The notes under the pieces: model-generated
Databases searched by the model: none
What the model was told of the DNA's origin: nothing
Seen by the model: only the letters and a program-made list of their open reading frames with translations
From: an uncultured Faecalibacterium sp.
Lineage (GTDB): Bacteria; Bacillota; Clostridia; Oscillospirales; Ruminococcaceae
NCBI GenBank assembly: GCA_934561555.1
Contig: CAKTGQ010000012.1
Span: 1-64,000, forward strand
Reading direction: 5' to 3'
Length of the DNA stretch: 64,000 nt
Translations under genes and position numbers: made by a program
In this document: piece by piece, positions 57,223-64,000 of the stretch
Position numbering within the stretch: position 1 is the first letter of the stretch
Layout: each line of letters begins with the position of its first letter

Positions 57223-59463
57223 ATGCGAGAGATCATTTCCCTGAATGAAAACTGGACCCTGAGCTTCCCCAAGGGCGAGCGCGCCGCTGAGGCCGTCACC
57301 CTGCCCCACACCTGGAACGCCGTGGACGGCATGGACGGCAACGGCAGCTACCTGCGCACCACCGGCGTGTACAGCCGCACCTTTAAAAAGCCCGAGCAGC
57401 CGCTGGCCGGCGGCCGCGTGTATGTGGAGGTGCTGGCAGCTGCTCTGGATGCCACCGTCAAGGTGAACGGCACCGTTGCCACCACCCACGAGGGCGGCTT
57501 CTCCATCTTCCGCGCCGACATCACCGGCCTGTGCCGTGACGGCGACAATGAGCTGACCATCGAGGTCAGCAACGAGGACACCCCCTCCATGTACCCTGCC
57601 TCTGCGGACTTTACCTTCTACGGCGGTCTGTACCGCGGCGTAAACCTCATCAGCGTGCCCAACGCACACTTTGATCTGGACTACTACGGCGGCCCCGGCA
57701 TCATGGTCACCCCTAAGCCCACCGCAGACGGCGGCGCCACCTTTGAGATCAAGAGCTTCGTCACCAACCCTGACGACAGCTTTACCGTGATGTACAGCAT
57801 CGAGGACCCCTACGGATGCGAGGTGGCTTCCGCTGTGCGCCCCGCCGACAGCACCGCCGTCACCATCTATGTGCCGGACGCCGAGCTGTGGAGCATGGAC
57901 GAGCCCAACCTCTACACCGTGGTGGCACGCTTGCAGCGCAACAACGAGGCCTTTGACGAGATCTACGCCAACGTGGGTATGCGCAGCTACACCGTCACCC
58001 CGGACGGCGGCTTCTCCATCAACGGCGAGGCTACCCCGCTGCGCGGTGTCTCCCGCCATCAGGATAAGCTGTACAAGGGCAACGCCCTGACCGTGGAGGA
58101 CCACTATCAGGACGCACAGATCATCAAGGAGCTGGGTGCCAACACCATCCGTCTGGCACACTACCAGCACAGTCAGGATTTCTACGACGCCTGCGATGAG
58201 CTGGGCTTTGCCGTCTGGGCAGAGATCCCCTTCATCAGCGTGTTCAAGTCCGGCAAGGACGCCCACGAGCACTGCCGCCGTGAGCTGACCGAGCTGATCG
58301 TGCAGAACTACAACCACCCCTCTATCCTGTTCTGGGGCATCTCCAATGAGATCCTGATCGGCGGCATCAGTCAGGAGCTGGTGGACTGCCACCACGACCT
58401 GCAGAAGCTGTGCAAGGAGCTTGACCCCACCCGCCTGACCACCATCGCCCACGTTTCCACCACCCCCACCACCGGCCCCATGCACCGCATTACCGATGTG
58501 GAGAGCTACAATCACTACTTTGGCTGGTACGGCGGCAAGATCGAGCAGAACGGCCCGTGGCTGGACAAGTTCCACGCCGAAAATCCGGATATCTGCCTTG
58601 GCATCTCCGAGTACGGCTGCGAGGGCATTATCAACTGGCACAGCAACACCCCCCAGTGCAAGGACTACTCTGAGGAGTATCAGGCCCTGTACCACGAGTA
58701 CATGGCACAGGCCTTTGAGGATCGCCCGTGGATCTGGGCTAGCCACGTCTGGAACATGTTCGACTTCGGCTGCGCAGCCCGCAGCGAGGGCGGCGTAAAG
58801 GGCCGCAACAACAAGGGTCTGGTCACCATGGACCGCAAGACCCGCAAGGACAGCTTCTATGTCTATCAGGCTTACTGGGCAAAGGACCCCATGGTGCACA
58901 TCGCAGGCCGCCGCCACGCACAGCGCGCCGGTGAGACTACCGAGGTGAAGGTGTACTCCAATCAGGACACTGTGACCCTGTACTGCAACGGCAAGGAAGT
59001 CGGCACCCAGACCGCACACCGCGTGTTCAAGTTTAACGTGGCACTGGACGAGGGCTTCAACGTGCTGATGGCTGTGGCCGACACCGTGAAGGACAGCATC
59101 ACGCTGGAAAAGGTGGACACCGAGCCTGCCTGCTACACCCTGCCGGAGTTCAACGAGCGTCAGGAGGGCGTTGCCAACTGGTTCAAGCAGATGGGCAGCA
59201 TGGACCTGAACGCCCCCATGGAGTTCCCCGAGGGCTATTACAGCATCAAGGACAGCCTGGAAGAGCTGGCTAAGAACGAGGAAGCCTTTGCCGTTGCCGC
59301 CAAGGCCGTGAAGCTGGCCAGCAACTTTGATATCAAGCCCGGCGAGGGGATGTGGGCCATGATGAAGAAGATGACCCCCGAGGCCATGGCAAGCATGGTC
59401 TCCACCATGCCGGACGGCTTCATTGAGAGCCTGAACGCCCAGCTCATCAAGATCAAGAAGTAA
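57223..59463 (+). CDS. uidA: GH2 family glycosidase, probable beta-glucuronidase
   Basis: 746-residue cytosolic GH2 enzyme (no signal peptide). Sugar-binding domain from residue 1 (NENWTLSFPKGERAAEAVTLPHTWN), immunoglobulin-like domain about 190-275, and a TIM barrel about 276-570 with acid/base Glu in FWGISNE (about 377) and nucleophile Glu in GISEYGCEG (about 464). The RNNKGLVTMDRK segment carries an N-x-K-like set used by glucuronidases for the carboxylate, but related beta-galactosidases have similar text, so specificity rests mainly on the uxuB/permease/TRAP context. A C-terminal extension of about 110 residues follows the usual end. Confidence 0.72.
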   Translation: MREIISLNENWTLSFPKGERAAEAVTLPHTWNAVDGMDGNGSYLRTTGVYSRTFKKPEQPLAGGRVYVEVLAAALDATVKVNGTVATTHEGGFSIFRADITGLCRDGDNELTIEVSNEDTPSMYPASADFTFYGGLYRGVNLISVPNAHFDLDYYGGPGIMVTPKPTADGGATFEIKSFVTNPDDSFTVMYSIEDPYGCEVASAVRPADSTAVTIYVPDAELWSMDEPNLYTVVARLQRNNEAFDEIYANVGMRSYTVTPDGGFSINGEATPLRGVSRHQDKLYKGNALTVEDHYQDAQIIKELGANTIRLAHYQHSQDFYDACDELGFAVWAEIPFISVFKSGKDAHEHCRRELTELIVQNYNHPSILFWGISNEILIGGISQELVDCHHDLQKLCKELDPTRLTTIAHVSTTPTTGPMHRITDVESYNHYFGWYGGKIEQNGPWLDKFHAENPDICLGISEYGCEGIINWHSNTPQCKDYSEEYQALYHEYMAQAFEDRPWIWASHVWNMFDFGCAARSEGGVKGRNNKGLVTMDRKTRKDSFYVYQAYWAKDPMVHIAGRRHAQRAGETTEVKVYSNQDTVTLYCNGKEVGTQTAHRVFKFNVALDEGFNVLMAVADTVKDSITLEKVDTEPACYTLPEFNERQEGVANWFKQMGSMDLNAPMEFPEGYYSIKDSLEELAKNEEAFAVAAKAVKLASNFDIKPGEGMWAMMKKMTPEAMASMVSTMPDGFIESLNAQLIKIKK

Positions 59464-59482
59464 TAGGCAAAAACATATAAAA

Positions 59483-59518
59483 GGGATACCGGAGCATCTG
59501 CGGATGCTCCGGTATCCC
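59483..59518. repeat. Family I hairpin, copy 8 (hairpin only)
   Basis: A perfect 36-nt hairpin GGGATACCGGAGCAT/CTGCGG/complement followed by TTTTTG sits 20 bp after the GH2 stop and probably serves as its terminator. The head part is absent. Confidence 0.75.
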
Positions 59519-59536
59519 TTTTTGTATCATGAGAAC

Positions 59537-59575
59537 ACAAAAAAGCAGGTTGAATTCTACGAATTCAACCTGCTT
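59537..59575 (-). terminator. Terminator of the initiator tRNA gene
   Basis: Perfect arms AAGCAGGTTGAATTC/GAATTCAACCTGCTT with a three-base loop, followed by TTTTTTG on the minus strand, two bases after the CCA end. Confidence 0.85.
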
Positions 59576-59577
59576 GG

Positions 59578-59654
<77 letters not shown>

Positions 59655-59699
59655 ATATTTACTTTTCGCTCTTCAGCGGTTCTCGCTGACTGCTCAAGT

Positions 59700-59728
59700 A
59701 TAATACCATAGGCCGGGCAGAATGTCAA
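59700..59728 (-). promoter_or_regulatory. Promoter of tRNA-fMet
   Basis: TTGACA (59723-59728) and TATTAT (59700-59705) on the minus strand are 17 bp apart. Confidence 0.8.
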
Positions 59729-59770
59729 CCCTTTTCGAGAAAAAATTTTAGTATTCTCTTGCCGCGACTT

Positions 59771-60661
59771 TTAACGCACCGCTGTCCGGTGCTGTGCGCG
59801 GTATTCGGCGGGGGTAATACCGTACAGGCGGCGAAAAGTTTTCAGGAAGCTGCTGTAATCCGGGAAGCCGCTCTCGGTGCAGGCGTTCAGAACGGAAACG
59901 CCCTCTTCCAGCGCCTTGCGGCAGTGCTGCATCCGCAGATAGGTCAGGTAGTTGTGGATGCTCTCCATGGTGCACTCCTTGAATGCACGGGAAAGGTGCT
60001 CCCGGCTGGCGTAAAGTTCCTGCGCCAGCTGCACGGTGGTCAGGGTCGGGTCCTGATAATGGGCCTGCAGGTAGGCCACCGCGCGCGCGACCAGCACACT
60101 GGTGCTGCTGGGTGCAGTGGTCTGTCCGCTGCCGGTGGCCTGCGTGATGAGCAGCATCATCTCAGCGACCTGCGCCTCAAAAACGATATCCCGGATGGAG
60201 CCCGGCAACTCCAGACTTTGCGCCATGCGGATGAAAAGCCCCTTGAAATCCCACTTGCGGCAAGCTTCGCTGTCCAGCACGGTGAGCTGCTGCAGCCAGC
60301 CCGTGTTTTTCAGGTTCACGCGACGGCGGGTGGCCTGCCAGAGGACATCATCGATCTGGACGACCAAACGATCCGACTGGGCATCGTCAATATTGAAGTT
60401 GCCGGAGTGGTAGACCTGAGAGGGAAAGTAGACCAGCTCCCCCACATGGACCAGATACACGCTGCCGTCCACCGAGTAACGCACCGTGCTGCCGCCGATG
60501 GGAAGCACCAGCTCGTGATACGGGTGGGAGTGCACCACAGACTGCTTGTTTTCCCGGTTCGTGTACCATGTGACCAGAAGCCGGGTGTCGCGCAGCCCCA
60601 TCCGCGCCTGCGCTTCCGTAAGGACATTATCGATATAATGCGAGACCCGTTCCATGCCCAT
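59771..60661 (-). CDS. AraC family regulator with cupin sensor domain
   Basis: 296-residue regulator. The N-terminal half is an AraC-type cupin (TWYTNRENKQSVVHSHPYHELVLPIGGSTVRYSVDGSVYLVHVGELVYFPSQVYHSG), and residues about 190-290 are the double helix-turn-helix (QAHYQDPTLTTVQLAQELYASREHLSRAFKECT, ending FRRLYGITPAEYRAQHR). It stands between the GH2 gene and the TRAP operon and is the best candidate for the activator that reads the shared motif of the locus. Own promoter TTGCAA/TATACT with 17 bp spacing near 60728-60755. Confidence 0.88.
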   Translation of the reverse strand: MGMERVSHYIDNVLTEAQARMGLRDTRLLVTWYTNRENKQSVVHSHPYHELVLPIGGSTVRYSVDGSVYLVHVGELVYFPSQVYHSGNFNIDDAQSDRLVVQIDDVLWQATRRRVNLKNTGWLQQLTVLDSEACRKWDFKGLFIRMAQSLELPGSIRDIVFEAQVAEMMLLITQATGSGQTTAPSSTSVLVARAVAYLQAHYQDPTLTTVQLAQELYASREHLSRAFKECTMESIHNYLTYLRMQHCRKALEEGVSVLNACTESGFPDYSSFLKTFRRLYGITPAEYRAQHRTAVR

Positions 60662-60910
60662 AGCCGCTCCTGCTCCTTGTTAAAAAAATCAGAATCGTGC
60701 CTTTACGTCGTTTTTTGTCCTAGTATATCAGTATATATCACATTTTGCAACATTTGAATCACAAAATCTGCGGAAAACCAGCGGAATTTTTAGTATGATA
60801 AGGGTGCAAGGAGACGAGATTGACCAAATGCACAAAGCTATTTCAATATTTTTGTGCTAGTTAACAAACATGTCAGTCGCATTTCGTGACCGTCTGAAAG
60901 GAGTCCGTCC
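60662..60910. promoter_or_regulatory. Divergent promoter region of AraC and YcxB/TRAP genes
   Basis: Holds the leftward AraC promoter, a rightward TATGAT -10 (60794-60799) preceded 17 bp away by CAAAATCTGCGGAAA (60762-60776), a weak relative of the locus motif, and an inverted repeat GCACAAA (60830-60836)/TTTGTGC (60851-60857). Confidence 0.5.
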
Positions 60911-61486
60911 ATGCAGACCTCAAAGAATCATTTTGAAGCCAAGGTGGTCTTTAACGATGAGACCATCCGCCGGATGTTCCGCACAGAGTTCTACACCTAC
61001 GAGGGGCTGCGGCACCTGCTGTGGCTTGCAGCGGCCTTTGTGCTGGTGATGGCGGCGCTGTTCACCGCTATCCCTACCTTTATCAAGGTGCTCTGCCTGC
61101 TGGTGGGCTGTGCCATGTTCGCCATGCCGGACTTTTTGAGCCGGGTGGCGGCAGAGGGCGTCATCATGCAGCGGGGCGGCGCGGAAACCACCGTGAGCTG
61201 CCGGGTCAATGATGGCGGTGTGGACGTGGAAAACGGTGCCCACATCCCCTTTGCAAAGATCGACCGGCTGGTGGAGGATGATCAGTATTTCTACCTCTTC
61301 CAGAGCCGTCAGATGGCAGTGATGATCCCCAAGGGAAGCCTGCTGCCCGCAAACCCGGAGCGGTTTGCAAAGGTGCTTGCCAAGGAGACCGGCAAGGACT
61401 GGCAGCGCTCCAAGAGCTTGTGGGGGCTCAACCTGAAAGATCTGATCCAGATGGGAAAGGATCGCTTTCAGCGCAGCGCATCCTGA
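60911..61486 (+). CDS. YcxB-like membrane protein
   Basis: 191-residue protein with two adjacent membrane helices at about 35-75 (LLWLAAAFVLVMAALFTAIPTFIKVLCLLVGCAMFAMPDF) and a C-terminal YcxB-type domain (GAHIPFAKIDRLVEDDQYFYLFQSRQMAVMIPKGSL), a small PH-like fold often seen in Firmicute membrane proteins of unknown role. A GGAGT site lies just upstream. It is placed ahead of the TRAP operon with 85 bp between, perhaps co-transcribed. Confidence 0.75.
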   Translation: MQTSKNHFEAKVVFNDETIRRMFRTEFYTYEGLRHLLWLAAAFVLVMAALFTAIPTFIKVLCLLVGCAMFAMPDFLSRVAAEGVIMQRGGAETTVSCRVNDGGVDVENGAHIPFAKIDRLVEDDQYFYLFQSRQMAVMIPKGSLLPANPERFAKVLAKETGKDWQRSKSLWGLNLKDLIQMGKDRFQRSAS

Positions 61487-61507
61487 GCGCCGCACCGCTA
61501 CGATGTT

Positions 61508-61531
61508 GTTTCACAGCCGGTTGGCTGTGAT
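61508..61531. promoter_or_regulatory. Palindrome upstream of dctP
   Basis: TCACAGCC and GGCTGTGA arms around a GGTT centre form a perfect dyad in the 85-bp gap before dctP. It could be an operator or a weak terminator of the YcxB-like gene. Confidence 0.45.
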
Positions 61532-61571
61532 CGTGGGATACGATAAAACAAGATAAGGAAGGAAAAACACT

Positions 61572-62606
61572 ATGAAAATCACTCGCAGACAGTTCGTACA
61601 GGTCATGGCAGTTGCTGGTGCATCTGCCCTGCTCACCGCTTGCGGCGGTTCTTCTAACAGCACTGCCGGTTCCGGCGCAGCTGCTGCCACCGGCGGCAGC
61701 TTCAACCTGAAGCTGGGCCACAATCTGGCCGAGGATCACGCTGTGCACATCCAGCTGACCAGCTTTGCAGAGCAGGTCAAGGAAAAGACCGGCGGCAGCA
61801 TCAACATCCAGATCATCCCCAACGGCACGCTGGGCAGCGAGGCTGACATGATCTCCCAGATCCAGGCAGGCGCACTGGATATGGCAAAGGTCTCCGCTTC
61901 CACGCTGGGCAACTTCAGCGAGAAGTACAACGCTTTCTCCGTGCCTTATGTGTTCGACGATCAGGCACACTATTACAGCTACATGGACAGCGACTCCGCA
62001 AAGGCTGTCTTTGAGTCCACCGACGATCAGGGCTTCCGCGGCCTGACCTGGCTGGATTCCGGCGCACGTTCCTTCTACACCAAGGCTACCGCCATCCGCA
62101 CCCCGGCTGACCTGAAGGGTCTGAAGATCCGCACCATGGACAGCCAGATGGCCATCGACATGATGAACTGTCTGGGCGGCTCCGCTACCGTTATGGGTTA
62201 CAGCGATATCTACACCGGTATGCAGCAGGGCGTCATCGACGGTGCCGAGAACAATGTCACCGCACTGCGCGACCACGGCGACGTGACCAAGTACTACTGC
62301 TTCGACGAGCACACCCGCATCCCCGATATGGTGGTCATCGCTTCCAGCGTATGGAACAAGTTCTCCGACGAGCAGAAGTCCATCGTGGCTGAGTGCGCTA
62401 AGACCGCTACCGAGGAGTACAAGGATGCTTGGAAGAAGTTCGAGGACGAGGTTCTGGACAAGGCTGTGAACCAGAACGGTGTCGAACTGGTCAAGGATGT
62501 GGATATCGCCGCATTCCAGGCCGCTGTGCAGCCCATCTATGAGAACCTCAAGACCTCCAACCCCACTACCTACGCGGTCGTGGAAGAGATCCGCGCAATG
62601 GCTTAA
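61572..62606 (+). CDS. dctP: TRAP transporter solute-binding protein (DctP)
   Basis: 344-residue extracytoplasmic binding protein of the DctP family. N-terminus MKITRRQFVQVMAVAGASALL has a twin arginine and ends in a lipobox before Cys at about residue 22, so it is probably a lipoprotein. FNLKLGHNLAEDHAVHIQ, GFRGLTWLDSGARSFYT, LKIRTMDSQ and GMQQGVIDGAENN are family blocks, with an Arg that binds the substrate carboxylate. With the neighbouring glucuronide genes, glucuronate or a similar acid is the likely substrate. Confidence 0.93.
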   Translation: MKITRRQFVQVMAVAGASALLTACGGSSNSTAGSGAAAATGGSFNLKLGHNLAEDHAVHIQLTSFAEQVKEKTGGSINIQIIPNGTLGSEADMISQIQAGALDMAKVSASTLGNFSEKYNAFSVPYVFDDQAHYYSYMDSDSAKAVFESTDDQGFRGLTWLDSGARSFYTKATAIRTPADLKGLKIRTMDSQMAIDMMNCLGGSATVMGYSDIYTGMQQGVIDGAENNVTALRDHGDVTKYYCFDEHTRIPDMVVIASSVWNKFSDEQKSIVAECAKTATEEYKDAWKKFEDEVLDKAVNQNGVELVKDVDIAAFQAAVQPIYENLKTSNPTTYAVVEEIRAMA

Positions 62607-62707
62607 ACTCTGACCCATTGCTTTCCATTCTTACCTCCCATGCTGCGGGCGGCGCACGGTGCTGCCCGCAGCTGCGTGGGAGGGAATGAGTTCAAGGAGA
62701 TGATCTT

Positions 62708-63196
62708 GTGAAAAAACTGGATAAAATTCTGGATAATGTCATGCGCTTCCTGATGGCAGTGGCAATGTTCGCCCTGCTGGCAGGCGGCACTTGGCAGATC
62801 TTTACCCGCTGGATCCTGCGCAACCCCTCCACTGTAACGGACGAGTTTCTGCGCTACGTTCTGATCTGGGCTTCCATGATCGGTTCCGCCTATTGCTTCT
62901 ACAAGGATAAGCATCTGGCACTGGATCTGGTCAAGGGTCGCGCAAAGGGTGCGTTCAACGTCGTGCTCAGCGTGTTCATCGAGGCCGCCATCGTGTTCTT
63001 TGTGGGCTACGTCTTTGTTTACGGCGGCTGGAAGCTGACTGCAAACGCCACCAACGTTTCCTCGGTCATGCGCATCCCCTTCAAGTTCCTGTATTCCATC
63101 CTGCCGATCTCCGGCGTGTTCATCATTCTTGCCCGCGTGCTGAAGTATGTTCAGCTCTTCGCGGAGCGTAAGGAAAAGAAAGGAGAAAACGCATAA
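62708..63196 (+). CDS. dctQ: TRAP transporter small permease (DctQ)
   Basis: 162-residue membrane subunit with four helices, GTG start. FALLAGGTWQIFTRWILRNPSTVTDEFLRYVLIWASMIGSAYCFYKDKHLALDLV is the DctQ signature. Its TAA stop overlaps the dctM start by one base. Confidence 0.92.
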   Translation: MKKLDKILDNVMRFLMAVAMFALLAGGTWQIFTRWILRNPSTVTDEFLRYVLIWASMIGSAYCFYKDKHLALDLVKGRAKGAFNVVLSVFIEAAIVFFVGYVFVYGGWKLTANATNVSSVMRIPFKFLYSILPISGVFIILARVLKYVQLFAERKEKKGENA

Positions 63197-64000
63197 TGGT
63201 TGCACAGGCTACGTTACTGCTGTTCGGTTCCTTCTTTGTCATGCTGCTGGCCGGTGTGCCTATCTCGGCAGGCATCGGCATTGCATCCATCTTCACGGCA
63301 CTGTTCAGCATGGACCCCGCAATTTTTGCCCTGACCGCCGCACAGCGCTGCTTCTCGGGCATTGACTCCTTCTCTCTGCTGGCGCTGCCCTTCTTCTCTC
63401 TGGGCGGCAACATCATGAACAAGGGCGGCATTGCAAAGCGCCTTGTCCGTCTGGCACGTCTGGCTGTGGGCAAGATGCCCGGCTATCTGGCTGCTACCAA
63501 CGTTCTGGCTAATATGTTCTTCGGCGCCGTTTCCGGCTCCTCCGTGGCAGCTACTTCTGCCATGGGCTCCATCATGGCTCCGCTGGAGCTGGATGAGGGC
63601 TACGACCCCAACTACTCCGCAGCCGTCAACATCTGCTCTGCCCCCACCGGCATCCTGATCCCCCCGTCCGGCCCGCTGATCCTTTACTCCATCACCGCCG
63701 GCGGCGTTTCTGTGGCTGCTCTGTTCATGGGCGGCTACCTGCCCGGCATCCTGATGGGTCTGTGCGTGGCTGGTCTGGCTGTGTTCATCGCCGTCAAGAA
63801 AGGCTATAAGTCCTCCGACGTCAAGGACCCCGACCCCGCCGTCAAGATCATCATTGATGCAGTGCCCTCTCTGCTGGCCGTCATCATCGTCATGGGCGGC
63901 ATTCTGGCAGGCTTCTTCACCGCCACCGAGGCCGGTGTCGTGCTTTGCCTGTACTGCGGTCTGCTGTCCATCCTGTACAAGGAGATGACCTTCAAGAGCT
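63196..64000 (+). CDS. dctM: TRAP transporter large permease (DctM), cut by window edge
   Basis: First 268 residues of the 12-helix sodium-coupled permease. ATG at 63196-63198. Recognised by VPISAGIGIASIFTALF, LLALPFFSLGGNIMNKGGIAKRLVRLA, FGAVSGSSVAATSAMGSIMAP and PPSGPLILYSI. The gene continues past 64000; a full DctM is about 425 residues. Confidence 0.93.
   Translation, partial: MVAQATLLLFGSFFVMLLAGVPISAGIGIASIFTALFSMDPAIFALTAAQRCFSGIDSFSLLALPFFSLGGNIMNKGGIAKRLVRLARLAVGKMPGYLAATNVLANMFFGAVSGSSVAATSAMGSIMAPLELDEGYDPNYSAAVNICSAPTGILIPPSGPLILYSITAGGVSVAALFMGGYLPGILMGLCVAGLAVFIAVKKGYKSSDVKDPDPAVKIIIDAVPSLLAVIIVMGGILAGFFTATEAGVVLCLYCGLLSILYKEMTFKS

Noticed and set aside
57178..59019. A 613-codon open frame opposite the GH2 gene
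   Set aside because: Antisense shadow of a GC-rich gene with Val/Gly/His-rich composition and no ribosome site.

Overview
The window looks like a chromosome segment from a GC-rich gut Firmicute of the Clostridia (Oscillospirales), most like Faecalibacterium. The grounds are T-box leaders, an L10 leader, sigma-A promoters with 17-bp spacers, Firmicute-type gene neighbourhoods (rpmG-secE-nusG-rplK-rplA; ywiB-like gene before argS), and a glucuronide/sugar-acid locus with a GH2 enzyme and a TRAP transporter. The genus is an inference from gene content. No phage, CRISPR array or IS transposase was seen.

Layout. 1-520: the leader and tandem promoters of what is probably an rRNA operon running off the left edge. 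520-2430: a MerR/YbjQ/CPBP-protease operon with a textbook MerR operator. 2480-4480: a DEAD-box helicase and HU. 4477-13760: a minus-strand pyrimidine operon, pyrC-pyrF-pyrK-pyrD-pyrE-carA-carB, preceded by a short leader ORF and an attenuator. 13978-17127: cysE and a REC/HD-GYP/GGDEF regulator. 17340-23870: a division and wall cluster (coiled-coil protein, ftsZ, murA, ftsW, divergent transpeptidase PBP). 23900-25760: xpt and a patatin-like phospholipase. 25990-29540: rplL, rplJ (with L10 leader), rplA, rplK, nusG, secE and rpmG. 29849-38934: ddl, murI, a DUF1934 gene, argS, dus, a YfbR-like nucleotidase and a YfhO-family membrane protein. 38974-42445: a T-box (probably tryptophan) and a trpXYZ-like ABC transporter. 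42900-46350: GntR and Fur regulators, then an Asn-type T-box and asparagine synthase. 46500-51460: an EF-G-like GTPase, a candidate type I toxin-antitoxin locus, dCMP deaminase, argF with an ArgR box, and bioY. 51600-54230: an orphan copy of the antitoxin-like RNA, an unknown gene, and an ECF sigma/DUF4349 pair. 54367-64000: a glucuronide and sugar-acid locus (mannonate/fructuronate SDR, a broken MFS permease joined to a broken AraC gene, GH2 glucuronidase, initiator tRNA, AraC regulator, TRAP transporter) cut off by the right edge.

Several observations are not explained by gene annotation. (1) A dispersed structured repeat, eight copies here, has a pseudoknot-capable head and, in seven copies, an exactly 36-nt hairpin whose stem sequence varies while the pairing and a CTGCGG loop are kept. 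(2) A second repeat family has CCCTCTCAGTC-type inverted ends. (3) The pyr leader is arranged like E. coli pyrBI coupled attenuation rather than PyrR control. (4) A type I toxin-like locus has an antisense RNA, and a toxin-less second copy of that RNA lies 2.5 kb away. (5) Promoters of the glucuronide locus share a motif at their -35 regions. (6) Three direct repeats with an exact 21-bp period lie upstream of HU.

The regulatory logic is mostly RNA-based: transcription attenuation for pyr, T-boxes for Trp and Asn supply, and an L10 leader for ribosome stalk genes. DNA-binding control is clearest for the MerR operon, argF and the glucuronide locus.
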